Shown in pieces: positions 26,125 to 37,032 of a stretch of 64,000 bases of DNA. Both the position numbers and the translations under genes were made by a program. The notes under the pieces were generated by a model, which saw nothing but the letters and a program-made list of their open reading frames with translations, was not told where the DNA came from and ran no database searches. How positions within the stretch are numbered: the stretch's first letter is position 1; each line of letters begins with the position of its first letter. This DNA comes from Rhizobium sp. CC-YZS058 (GTDB lineage Bacteria; Pseudomonadota; Alphaproteobacteria; Rhizobiales; Rhizobiaceae), in the NCBI RefSeq assembly GCF_034720595.1, contig NZ_JAYESJ010000001.1, positions 560,501 to 624,500 of the forward strand, read 5' to 3'.

Positions 26125-28983
26125 TTACTGGCCGGCCGGTCGGGCAGTGCCCCAACTGGCGAGCGCCTTGTCGAAGGCGTCGCTGCCGGCCGGACCCTTT
26201 TCAAGCGTCAGCAGCGCCCGGCGGCCGTTGCGGTAGGTCAGTGGAATATCGATCCAGTTGCGGGTGCGCAGGAGATCGAGATTGGTCGTCACCGCTTCCG
26301 GGAAGTCGTTCAGCGCGATCATGTAGAAATCGTCGGTGATCTTCGCGGGCACGGCGATCAGCGGATCGCCGCGGTCCTGCTCGGTGCGCTTCATGGCCAC
26401 GCGCTGCACGCTGTCGATGCTGCCGCCTTCGAAGTTTTCCGGCAGGGAAAAGACGAATTCGATCGTGTGGCTGGCCGGCAGCGAGCTGTCGGCGTTGCGC
26501 TTGATCGTCATCAGCGCGGTCAGGCCACGATCCGGCACGCTGATCTGCGCCTGGATGACTGGCTCCGGCCGCTGGCCCTCGGAGGGGGCTTCCTCCTTCA
26601 AGGACCAGGCAACCCCGCCCTCGATCGCGGTCGGCGCTGTCTGGCCCAGCCGCTCCTCGTAGAGGAACATCTTCTGCGCGCCGGCCGGCATCTGCGTCGT
26701 CGTCTGATCCGGCGGCGCGGTCTGCGCGGTCGTATCGGCAGCAGGCGCCGTCGTCACCGGCGGTGTTGCCCCGGCATCGGCGGCCGGCGCATCCGTGGTG
26801 GTGGCCTCCGGTGCCGCTGTGGCGCCGGCATCGGCTGTCTCGGTCGGGCGGCTTGCTTCCGTCTGCGCGGCGACGGACTTGCCTTCCTCGTTCTGAGGCG
26901 CGCTGCCGGCCACCTGGGCCGGGCCTTCATCCACTTCGGTGCCGTCCGGCTGAAGCCGCTGGGTAAACTTGTTGCTCGGTGTTGCCGAGGCCACCTCGGT
27001 CGCAGGCGTCGTGCTGCCGCCGCCGCTTGCAGCCGTGGTGGATGTGCCGTTTGAATTGGTGCCGTTCACCGTTTGCTGGGGCGGCGGTGTATTGACGGAG
27101 GCGACCAGCTCGGCGATCCAGCCGTTCATCGTGTCGCGATTCATCCAATAGGCATAGCCGCCGCCGCCGAGAAGCAGCAGCAGCACGACCGTCGTCAGGA
27201 TCCGCTTGACGCTGAAGGCGGATTTCTTCGGCTCGGCGCGATAAGATGCGGGACGGGCCATGGGCGCCGGTTCGGCAGACGCTGCCGGGCTTTCATAGGC
27301 GCCGGCCGCGGCGCCGGCGGCCGTTCCGGCCGCTCCGGCGCCGAGCAGGGCGTCGATCTCGTCCCAGCTCTCGCGGCGGCTGTCTTCGGTTTCCTCGACC
27401 GGAGCTGAAGTGACGGCGCTTCGATCCACCGGCCAGGACCAGTCGGAAATCGCGCTGTCGGCGCTGGCGTCACCGGCTTCGCGGGTCGGCTGGTGGAACG
27501 GGTCGGCCTCGTCCAGCGACCAGCTGGAGGCAGGCTCGCCGTCCGGCGTCACACCACCGGAAACCGGCGGCAGGTCCAGGGGATCGATCTCGACCGGCGA
27601 AACGGGCTCGTGGGAGCGCGCGTCGATGGCGTCGGCTGCAGGCGGGGCAACAACAGGCGTAGCGGTGACGCCGGAACCGGCCAGTGCCTCGAATTCGTCG
27701 AGGATCGCGTCCTCGTCGACAGGCTGCGTCCAGGGCTGCTCCACATGCGCCGTGACGACCGGATGCGGTTCGACGGCGCGCGAATCTCCGGGGGCGGAAT
27801 CCTGCCATTCGGGCAATTCCCACTCGGCAGACGGCATGGCGGCCGGTTCGTCACGCGCCATCGGGACATCCACCGGCTGGGAAACGGGCGCGCGAATATG
27901 GTCGTCGAGATCATAGGACGCGGATGGCATTGCCACGACGGGCTCGGCATCGGCAACGGGATCGGCATGGTCAAAGGCAGGCGAAGGCGTCTGCTCTTCA
28001 CGCGCCCAATGGTCGTCCTCTTCGGCCGGCAGCGCCTCCGCATCGTTTTCGTCGTAGACCTCGGCTTCAACCGGGGTCGGCGCCGGATCGACAGGATTGT
28101 CCGCCGACTGGTCCTCATGAACCATCGGCGACGGGGCGTCCGTATCCCTGACGGGCTCGTCGTTCGGGTCATGCGCGGCAAGAGCGACAGGAACGGCCAC
28201 TGTGCCGGCTGCCAGCGCTGCATTGCTGGCGGTTTCGTGCGGCCTAACTTCTCGGAACTCTTCCTCTCTGAGCTCTTCCTCGGGGGACTCTTCCTGGCGC
28301 GGCTCTTCCCAATAGGTCTCGTCGCCATGCGGCGTGGGAGCCACAATCGGGTCGTAGGCTTCAACCGGCGGGTGCTCTTCCGCGGATGCGTCGGAGGCGC
28401 GATCGTCATAGGGCGCGGTTGGAGAGCGATTCTCGACCGCTTCCACCTCCGGCCAGCCGTTCTGGGCGGGCTCGTCCTCGGCCGGTGTCTCGGCCCAGGC
28501 GGGCGGTTCGTCCCAACTTTGCGGTTCGCTGGGTTCCGGCGCGACGGGCTCGGGCGCCACGGCAACCGGCAGGATCACGGGTGCGGGCGGAAGCTCGCGC
28601 GGTGCCGGCTCGGCGTGCGGCTCTTCGTGGGGTTCGGTGTCTGCTTCGGGTTCCGGCGCATGCGTCGTCGCGGGCAGATCGCGCTGCTCGGCGGAGGACA
28701 CATCATAGGGAACCGGAGGCTGCTCGAAGTCGGTCGCCGCGGGGGTGTCGTCGAAGACATCCGGCTCTTCGGGAGCGGCATGGGCGGATTCCACCTCGCC
28801 GATCGCCGCCTCGAGCTTGGCCATCTGCCGGTCGATCATGTCGTCCGAGGGACGCGGCTTCATGCCTTCCAGCTGACGGCGGACGGCGCCGCGCGCCTTC
28901 TCGTAGACCTTCGCACGCATGTCCGGGCTGTTGTCGGACAGCCCGTCAACGGTCCTGCGAATGACTGCTACAAAATCCGCCAT
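26125..28983 (-). CDS. Very large acidic, proline-rich single-pass membrane protein, conserved rhizobial hypothetical
   Basis: The protein has about 952 residues. The N-terminus (about 1-70) is a conserved helical segment beginning MADFVAVIRRTVDGL with a KVYEKARGAVRRQLE helix. A long low-complexity region (about 70-570) rich in E, P, D and A follows, including short EEPRQEESPEEE-type repeats. One membrane helix is at about 595-612 (ILTTVVLLLLLGGGGYAYWM), then a T/A/Q/P-rich periplasmic linker and a folded C-terminal domain (about 780-952). The layout suggests an envelope protein whose N-terminal domain is cytoplasmic. I do not recognise a function. It lies 60 bases after purA on the same strand. 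Confidence 0.8.
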   Translation of the reverse strand: MADFVAVIRRTVDGLSDNSPDMRAKVYEKARGAVRRQLEGMKPRPSDDMIDRQMAKLEAAIGEVESAHAAPEEPDVFDDTPAATDFEQPPVPYDVSSAEQRDLPATTHAPEPEADTEPHEEPHAEPAPRELPPAPVILPVAVAPEPVAPEPSEPQSWDEPPAWAETPAEDEPAQNGWPEVEAVENRSPTAPYDDRASDASAEEHPPVEAYDPIVAPTPHGDETYWEEPRQEESPEEELREEEFREVRPHETASNAALAAGTVAVPVALAAHDPNDEPVRDTDAPSPMVHEDQSADNPVDPAPTPVEAEVYDENDAEALPAEEDDHWAREEQTPSPAFDHADPVADAEPVVAMPSASYDLDDHIRAPVSQPVDVPMARDEPAAMPSAEWELPEWQDSAPGDSRAVEPHPVVTAHVEQPWTQPVDEDAILDEFEALAGSGVTATPVVAPPAADAIDARSHEPVSPVEIDPLDLPPVSGGVTPDGEPASSWSLDEADPFHQPTREAGDASADSAISDWSWPVDRSAVTSAPVEETEDSRRESWDEIDALLGAGAAGTAAGAAAGAYESPAASAEPAPMARPASYRAEPKKSAFSVKRILTTVVLLLLLGGGGYAYWMNRDTMNGWIAELVASVNTPPPQQTVNGTNSNGTSTTAASGGGSTTPATEVASATPSNKFTQRLQPDGTEVDEGPAQVAGSAPQNEEGKSVAAQTEASRPTETADAGATAAPEATTTDAPAADAGATPPVTTAPAADTTAQTAPPDQTTTQMPAGAQKMFLYEERLGQTAPTAIEGGVAWSLKEEAPSEGQRPEPVIQAQISVPDRGLTALMTIKRNADSSLPASHTIEFVFSLPENFEGGSIDSVQRVAMKRTEQDRGDPLIAVPAKITDDFYMIALNDFPEAVTTNLDLLRTRNWIDIPLTYRNGRRALLTLEKGPAGSDAFDKALASWGTARPAGQ

Positions 28984-29049
28984 GTACACTCTCTTGAAAC
29001 GCGGAAGGAGAGGCCGGGGCGGCCGTCTCCAAGTCCTTGATCCTACAAA

Positions 29050-30348
<1,299 letters not shown>

Positions 30349-30582
30349 AGACCCACTTCCTGTCCTTCAATTGCGGGAAGCGCCACGCTTCCTCACCCAG
30401 GCCATGCCTGCGCATCACGAAAAAACTTTGGCCCGCGCGCGCCTTTTCCGGGGCAACAGGCCATAAACCCGCGCATCTATAATCTGTTGCATCTTCAAAA
30501 GCGACCCTGCGCCCTAGGGAATCAGGGTTTTTGCATGGCTTTGAATGCCCGATGCCGTTCGAAGGCGCGCTTGCAGAGGAGA

Positions 30583-31527
30583 ATGGCGGGCCTATGTCTG
30601 CGCCAAGCCCTGCCGAATGCTGCCGGAACCTCCCTCGTGAATGCCAAGGCCTATCTTCTTCTCGCCATCACCACCTTTATCTGGGGCGGCAATTCGGTCG
30701 CTGGAAAGATCGCCGTCGGCCATATCAGCCCCATGCTGCTGACCGGCATCCGCTGGACGGTCGCCTGCACGCTGCTTGCCCTTTTTACCTCCAGGCAGGT
30801 GCGCGAGGATTGGCCGGAGATCCGGCGCCATTGGGCGCTGCTGTTCCTCTATGGCGCGATCGGCTTCACGGCCTTCAACGTCGCGCTCTATTCGGCGCTG
30901 CAGTTCACCACGGCCATCAATGTGGTGATCGAGCAGGCAGGCATTCCCATGGTGATCTTCGCCATGAACTTCCTGCTCTTCCGCATGCGCGTCTCGGCCG
31001 CGCAATGGATCGGCTTCGTCATCACCCTGTTCGGCGTCGTGCTGACGGCAACGCATGGCGATCCGCGGCGGCTCCTGGCGCTCGACCTCAACCAGGGTGA
31101 TGTGCTGATGCTGTTCGCGGTGCTCGTCTATGCCGGCTACACCGTGTCGCTGCGCTACAAGCCGGCCATCCACTGGAAGAGCCTGATTGCCGTCTCCGCC
31201 TTTTCCGCCCTGGTGACGACGCTGCCGCTGGTCATCTGGGAGGCGGCTTCCGGTGCGCTCATCTGGCCGGATGCGGTCGGCTGGACCATTGCGCTCTTTG
31301 CCGGGATCTTTCCCTCGCTCGTCTCGCAGGTGCTCTATGTATGGGGTGTCGAGATGATCGGGCCGAACCGGGCCGGGCTGTTCATCAATCTGATCCCGGT
31401 CTTCGGCACCCTGCTGTCGATCCTGCTGATCGGAGAGGCGATGGAGGCGTTCCATGTCATCGCGCTGGGGCTGGCGCTCGGCGGCATCGCCATCGCCGAG
31501 AAGGGGCGCCCGAAGGAGGGCGGCTGA
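30583..31527 (+). CDS. DMT-family (EamA) transporter
   Basis: This inner-membrane protein of about 314 residues has ten predicted helices in two EamA repeats. The first repeat begins KAYLLLAITTFIWGGNSVAG, and the second ends near GLFINLIPVFGTLLSILLIGE. The substrate is unknown (metabolite export is common). The start is uncertain: ATG 30583 has GAGGAG very close upstream, ATG 30535 is further out, and GTG 30637 would begin right at the first helix. It is convergent with serA. Confidence 0.85.
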   Translation: MAGLCLRQALPNAAGTSLVNAKAYLLLAITTFIWGGNSVAGKIAVGHISPMLLTGIRWTVACTLLALFTSRQVREDWPEIRRHWALLFLYGAIGFTAFNVALYSALQFTTAINVVIEQAGIPMVIFAMNFLLFRMRVSAAQWIGFVITLFGVVLTATHGDPRRLLALDLNQGDVLMLFAVLVYAGYTVSLRYKPAIHWKSLIAVSAFSALVTTLPLVIWEAASGALIWPDAVGWTIALFAGIFPSLVSQVLYVWGVEMIGPNRAGLFINLIPVFGTLLSILLIGEAMEAFHVIALGLALGGIAIAEKGRPKEGG

Positions 31528-31528
31528 C

Positions 31529-31553
31529 GGGCGCGCCGGAGACCGACGCGCCC
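31529..31553. terminator. Shared hairpin between the DMT transporter gene and serA
   Basis: Stem GGGCGCG / CGCGCCC lies in the 39-base gap between convergent stop codons. T tracts are weak. Confidence 0.5.
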
Positions 31554-31566
31554 GAGCGTGCCCGTC

Positions 31567-33162
31567 TCAATCGACGTTGAACGCGATCGGCTTGGCGTGG
31601 CGGATGGCCGGATTGGCGCGCAGCGTCTCCAGAAGCTCCTCCGGAACCGGCCCATCGACATAGAGCAGCGCGATCGCGTCCGAACCCTGTTCCTTGCGAC
31701 CGAGCTGGAAGTTGGCGATGTTGACGCCGGCATTGCCGAAGGTGGTGCCGATAAAGCCGATCATGCCGGGCACGTCGGTGTTGGTGATATAGACCATATG
31801 TGCGCCGACATCGGCATCCAGATTGATGTCCTTGATCTGGATGAAGCGCGGCTTGCCGTCCGAGAACACGGTGCCGGCGACCGAGCGGGTCTGCGTGTCG
31901 GTCTTCACCGTCAGCTTGATGTAGCCGTCGAAGACGCCGGTCTTGTCGCGCTTGATCTCGGAGAGGATGATTCCCTTTTCCTTGATCATCACCGGAGCGG
32001 AGACCATGTTGACATCCGAGACCTGGCTGCGGATCAGGCCGGCCAGCGCCGCGCTGGTCAGCGCCTTGGTGTTCATGCCGGCGGTGGAGCCGTCATAGAG
32101 GATCTCGATTTCCTTGATCGCGCTTTCCGTCACCTGGCCCACGAAGGCGCCGAGAACATCGGCAAGCCGGATGAACGGCTTGAGGATCGGCGCCTCTTCC
32201 GCCGTGATCGAGGGCATGTTGATCGCGTTCGAGACCGCGCCCTTGATCAGATAGTCCGACATCTGTTCGGCCACCTGAAGGGCCACATTCTCCTGCGCTT
32301 CCGTGGTGGAGGCGCCGAGATGGGGGGTGCAGACCACATTGGGCAGGCCGAAGAGCGGGCTTTCGGTCGCGGGCTCGGTCTCGAACACGTCGAAGCCGGC
32401 ACCGGCGACATGGCCGGACTTGATGGCTTCGGCCAGGGCCGCTTCGTCCACCAGGCCGCCGCGGGCGCAGTTGATGATCCGGACACCCTTCTTGGTCTTG
32501 GCGATCGCCTCGGCGTTCAGGATGCCGCGGGTCTTGTCGGTCATCGGCACATGCAGGGTGATGAAATCCGCCTTGGCCAGCAGCTCGTCGAGCTCGACCT
32601 TGGTCACGCCCATTTCCTCGGCCCGCTCCTTGGAGAGGAAGGGGTCATAGGCCAGAACCTGCATGCGCAGGCCGATGGCACGCGAGCAGACGATCGAGCC
32701 GATATTGCCGGCGCCGATCACGCCCAGCGTCTTGCCGGTGATCTCGACGCCCATGAACTTGGACTTTTCCCACTTGCCGGCCTGCGTGGAGGTATCGGCA
32801 GCCGGCAGCTGGCGGGCAACCGCGAACATCAGCGCGATGGCGTGTTCGGCCGTGGTGATCGAATTGCCGAAGGGCGTGTTCATGACGATGATGCCGCGGC
32901 GCGAGGCGGCGGGAATATCGACATTGTCGACGCCGATGCCGGCGCGGCCGATCACCTTGAGATTGGTGGCGGCGGCGATCAGCTTTTCGGTCGCCTTGGT
33001 GGCGGAGCGGATGGCAAGGCCGTCATAATTGCCGATGATCTCGGCAAGCTTGTCCTTGTCCTTGCCGAGCTTCGGCTGGAAATCGACTTCGACGCCGCGA
33101 TCGCGAAAGATCTGGACAGCGGTTTCCGACAGTTCATCGGATACGAGAACGCGAGGTGCCAT
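31567..33162 (-). CDS. serA: D-3-phosphoglycerate dehydrogenase
   Basis: This 531-residue enzyme is of the long form: a substrate domain, a Rossmann domain (KTLGVIGAGNIGS near residue 145), the catalytic CTPHLGAST histidine segment, an intervening ASB domain, and a C-terminal ACT domain (about 455-531). It oxidises 3-phosphoglycerate in serine synthesis. The ACT domain suggests serine feedback. It follows serC on the same strand with a hairpin between, so the two may be transcribed partly separately. Confidence 0.96.
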   Translation of the reverse strand: MAPRVLVSDELSETAVQIFRDRGVEVDFQPKLGKDKDKLAEIIGNYDGLAIRSATKATEKLIAAATNLKVIGRAGIGVDNVDIPAASRRGIIVMNTPFGNSITTAEHAIALMFAVARQLPAADTSTQAGKWEKSKFMGVEITGKTLGVIGAGNIGSIVCSRAIGLRMQVLAYDPFLSKERAEEMGVTKVELDELLAKADFITLHVPMTDKTRGILNAEAIAKTKKGVRIINCARGGLVDEAALAEAIKSGHVAGAGFDVFETEPATESPLFGLPNVVCTPHLGASTTEAQENVALQVAEQMSDYLIKGAVSNAINMPSITAEEAPILKPFIRLADVLGAFVGQVTESAIKEIEILYDGSTAGMNTKALTSAALAGLIRSQVSDVNMVSAPVMIKEKGIILSEIKRDKTGVFDGYIKLTVKTDTQTRSVAGTVFSDGKPRFIQIKDINLDADVGAHMVYITNTDVPGMIGFIGTTFGNAGVNIANFQLGRKEQGSDAIALLYVDGPVPEELLETLRANPAIRHAKPIAFNVD

Positions 33163-33197
33163 GAGAGGCCTCCTGAAAAGAGTCGGGACGGGAAGGG

Positions 33198-33226
33198 AAA
33201 AGAGCCGCGCCGCAAAGGGCGCGGTA
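33198..33226 (-). terminator. Hairpin between serC and serA (terminator or attenuator)
   Basis: Minus-strand stem CCGCGCC / GGCGCGG with a 6-base loop is followed by CTCTTTT, directly after the serC stop and about 35 bases before serA. It could lower serA expression relative to serC. Confidence 0.6.
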
Positions 33227-33239
33227 AGCCAAATGACCG

Positions 33240-34418
<1,179 letters not shown>

Positions 34419-34565
34419 CTGAGCTATCCTTCCAGATAGAAGCGCCTCGTTAGGGAGGCGTGTCCTGAGGTCGGGAATATGCGCTGGAGATGATGAAGTC
34501 AAGCCCATTGTCGCAATGAGCGAATTTTCTGCCGCTTCCGCGTCATGTGCGGAGCGGCTGCCCGC

Positions 34566-35363
34566 TCAGTTGAGCGAGAAGCGCAGGCCCGCGCGGATCT
34601 CGTGGCGGGAGAAGCCGTCGTCCTCGGCATCGACGCCGCTGCCCTTGGCAAAGCCGCCGCCGGCAATGTCGGAATAGCGGTAGTTGACGTCGAGCTTGAC
34701 ACGGTCGCTGACGTCATAGGAGGCGCCGGCCATCAGAGCATAGGTGAAGCGCCAGTCGTCCTGGCCTCGATAGCCGGTTTCCACCGCGCCCGTGCCCGGG
34801 CAGGGGCCGCTGCCGCAGCGCGCCCGCGCTTCGACGGAGGACCAGTCGAGATAGGTGGCGCCGAGCCCAGCGCCGAGATAGGGCGTGACGCCGGCAATGG
34901 TCGCGAGATCGACATAGGCGTTGGCCATCAAGCTCAATGCCTTGTAATCGGCATCGACCGCGGTGCTGCAGCCCGTTCCTGCCGGCTGGCCGGCGCAGGG
35001 TGTGGCCACGTCTACGTCACCGTCGAACCGGCCCTGAAAATACTCCGCGGTGACATCCGTGCGCAGGATATCCGAAAGGCTCGTCCCGAGACCGATCGAG
35101 CCTGCCAGCGGGCGCCCGAAGCGGGAGTCGTCGAAAGCGCCGTCGAACCCGCCGATGGTGAACTCGACATCGCCGCTGTGGCGGGCGAGCGTGTAGCCCA
35201 CATCGCCGCGCAGATACAGGCCGCCGCCTGTCTCCTCGTCGGGGGAGATCGTCACCTCCGGTGCGAGATCCAGATCATCCGCCGCGCTGACGGACCCAGC
35301 CGATGCGGCGAGGCCGACGAGCGGGAGCAGGACTGCGAGGCTGAGAAGGGAAAAACGCTGCAT
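34566..35363 (-). CDS. Outer-membrane beta-barrel protein (Omp25/Omp31-like), paralogue 1
   Basis: This 265-residue protein has a signal peptide (hydrophobic LLSLAVLLPLVGLAAS, cleaved near VSAAD). An eight-stranded OMP beta-barrel domain follows, with alternating aromatic and small residues, GLYLRGDVGYT and a C-terminal EIRAGLRFSLN ending. It resembles a second protein encoded at 35999. Family members are abundant structural or immunogenic outer-membrane proteins in Rhizobiales. A CtrA-like motif lies 52-67 bases upstream. Confidence 0.82.
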   Translation of the reverse strand: MQRFSLLSLAVLLPLVGLAASAGSVSAADDLDLAPEVTISPDEETGGGLYLRGDVGYTLARHSGDVEFTIGGFDGAFDDSRFGRPLAGSIGLGTSLSDILRTDVTAEYFQGRFDGDVDVATPCAGQPAGTGCSTAVDADYKALSLMANAYVDLATIAGVTPYLGAGLGATYLDWSSVEARARCGSGPCPGTGAVETGYRGQDDWRFTYALMAGASYDVSDRVKLDVNYRYSDIAGGGFAKGSGVDAEDDGFSRHEIRAGLRFSLN

Positions 35364-35414
35364 GCCGGCCTCCGTTTCGACTGTCACGGCCGGCCCGAAT
35401 CAAGCGGCAGGTCG

Positions 35415-35430
35415 TTACCTTGTCGTTAAC
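35415..35430 (-). promoter_or_regulatory. CtrA-like motif upstream of outer-membrane protein 1
   Basis: TTAC-N7-TTAAC differs from the CtrA consensus TTAA-N7-TTAAC at one base and lies 52-67 bases upstream of the ATG at 35363. Another TTAACC half-site occurs 16 bases further upstream. Confidence 0.4.
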
Positions 35431-35486
35431 CTTTGGCGCAACATGGTTAACCGAAGCTTAAGAAGGCGATCTACGTGCGACAGCGC

Positions 35487-35810
35487 TTACGCTGCTGCCG
35501 TGCTGAACTGCGGGAAGACGGGAACGGCCGGATCGGCCTCCATCATCACATAGGCCTCGAAGGCGATGCCGCCGCTGGCGGCACTGTAGATCGGCGTCAT
35601 CGAGCCTTCCTGCCGCTCGACGAGGGGAAGGATGGACCGACGCTGGCGGCTGAGCTGCTCGATAAGGCTGTCGACATCGAGCTCGCGGGCGAGCAGGCAT
35701 TGCAGAAGGGCTGCCACCTCCTGGTCGGCCAGCATGTCGGTCGGCAGGATCTTCTCGAAGATCTGGTCGAGACCGCAATGGCCGGTGATGCGCCAGTATC
35801 GCTTGTTCAT
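35487..35810 (-). CDS. Conserved hypothetical protein
   Basis: This soluble protein of about 107 residues opens NKRYWRITGHCGLDQIFEK, followed by an ILPTDMLADQEVAALLQCLLARELD helix-rich segment. There is no signal peptide, membrane helix or known motif. It is probably conserved in Rhizobiaceae (from memory). The ATG at 35810 is preferred over 35828. It lies alone between the two outer-membrane protein genes on the same strand. I cannot assign a function. Confidence 0.6.
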   Translation of the reverse strand: MNKRYWRITGHCGLDQIFEKILPTDMLADQEVAALLQCLLARELDVDSLIEQLSRQRRSILPLVERQEGSMTPIYSAASGGIAFEAYVMMEADPAVPVFPQFSTAAA

Positions 35811-35941
35811 CTGTCCCTCGTTCGTCACGTTGGTGCGGATGGAGCGGCTGAAACTAGACGGCCCGGCGTGCGGAGCAAGCCGAATGCCGAGGGGAGGGCG
35901 AGGAGTGGTTAAGACAATCCTTCGCCTGTGCCAAAACGGAC

Positions 35942-35969
35942 GAAGGCCGCCCTTGCTCGGGCGGCCTTC
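35942..35969 (-). terminator. Hairpin terminator of outer-membrane protein 2
   Basis: A perfect 11-base-pair stem GAAGGCCGCCC with a 6-base loop lies 30 bases after the stop codon at 35999. Its minus-strand downstream sequence contains GTTTT. Confidence 0.7.
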
Positions 35970-35998
35970 GGATGCGCGTCTTGGGAGGGATCAGACGC

Positions 35999-36838
35999 TT
36001 ATTTGTAGACCGGCTGCTCGACCGGGTAGTCGGGGACATAGGCGGTTTCCGCACAGCCGTTGAAGTTGTAGCGCAGGCCGGCGCGCGCCTCGTGCAGGTA
36101 GAGACCCTTGTCGCTGCCCGGGCCGCCATTGGCCTTGTAGCCGAACATGTCGCCACCCAGCACGTGGCGGAAGCGATAGCCGACATCCGCCTGCAGGTTG
36201 CAGGTCAGGTCGATCGAGGTGCCGGCCATCAGCGCGTAGGTGAAGCGCCACTTGCGCTTGCCGTCATGGTCGAAGCTGTCGTCGCAATCATCCGGATTGC
36301 TGGTGCTGCAGCTGGTGTTCTTCAGCTTGTCCCAGCGCACCTGCGTGCCGCCGATACCGGCGCCGACATAGGGCGTGAAGGCGCCGTAGGTGCCGATGTC
36401 GACATAGGCATTGGCCATCAGGCTCCAGGCCGTGAGCGAGGAAACATCGCGCGAGGTGCAGTTGGTCGAGACACCGCAGGAGCCGGAGGTGGAGCCCGAG
36501 AAATCGGCCTTGCCGAGATAATCGAGCGTCACGTCGGTGCGCAGATGCTGGTTGATCTGGTAGCCGACGCCGCCGCCGACCGTCCAGCTGTCGTCGAGAT
36601 CGGCGCGGTCGAAATCGCGAACATACCGGCCGGGGCCCTGGTAGAAATGGGCGCCGCGCAGCTTGGTGAAGGCATAGCCGACATCGCCGCGCAGATACCA
36701 CCCCCCGGCAACCTCGGCGGGTGCCGCCTCGACCGGTGCGGCCTGGATGGGCTCCGGCGCGGGCTGATAGAGATCGGCGGCCATGGCCGCGGATACGGAC
36801 AGCATCGTCGCGACGACGCCGATCAATACAGTCTTCAT
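35999..36838 (-). CDS. Outer-membrane beta-barrel protein, paralogue 2
   Basis: This 279-residue protein has a signal peptide (LIGVVATMLSVSAAMA) and then a P/A/E-rich linker. The barrel begins GGWYLRGDVGYAFTK and contains the WSLMANAYVDIGTYGAFTPYVGAG-type strand pair shared with paralogue 1. It contains two cysteine pairs in predicted loops (near GSCGVSTNC and CSTSNPDDC), which is unusual for small barrels. ATG 36838 follows GGAGAAG. A CtrA-like box lies 80-95 bases upstream. Confidence 0.82.
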   Translation of the reverse strand: MKTVLIGVVATMLSVSAAMAADLYQPAPEPIQAAPVEAAPAEVAGGWYLRGDVGYAFTKLRGAHFYQGPGRYVRDFDRADLDDSWTVGGGVGYQINQHLRTDVTLDYLGKADFSGSTSGSCGVSTNCTSRDVSSLTAWSLMANAYVDIGTYGAFTPYVGAGIGGTQVRWDKLKNTSCSTSNPDDCDDSFDHDGKRKWRFTYALMAGTSIDLTCNLQADVGYRFRHVLGGDMFGYKANGGPGSDKGLYLHEARAGLRYNFNGCAETAYVPDYPVEQPVYK

Positions 36839-36917
36839 GATCTTCTCCAACGATGCCCCCGCCGGATCATGATCCGAGGCGGAAAGGTTCTTTGGAAAAC
36901 ATGATGAAGATTATTGG

Positions 36918-36933
36918 TTAAGGGCGGATTAAT
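36918..36933 (-). promoter_or_regulatory. CtrA-like motif upstream of outer-membrane protein 2
   Basis: TTAA-N7-TTAAT with exactly 7 bases between half-sites lies 80-95 bases upstream of the ATG at 36838. It is the same form as the sites near rcdA. Confidence 0.45.
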
Positions 36934-36974
36934 GGACGGGCGCGGCTGCCCTTTGCTCCTGAACGCGCGGCAAA

Positions 36975-37010
36975 GAAAAACCGCGCCGGCTCGAGGCGAG
37001 CGGGCGCGGT
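36975..37010 (-). terminator. Intrinsic terminator of glmM
   Basis: Minus-strand stem ACCGCGCC / GGCGCGGT is followed by TTTTTC, about 25 bases after the glmM stop codon. Confidence 0.8.
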
Positions 37011-37032
37011 CTTGGAGGAGTGGGGCTGCGAA

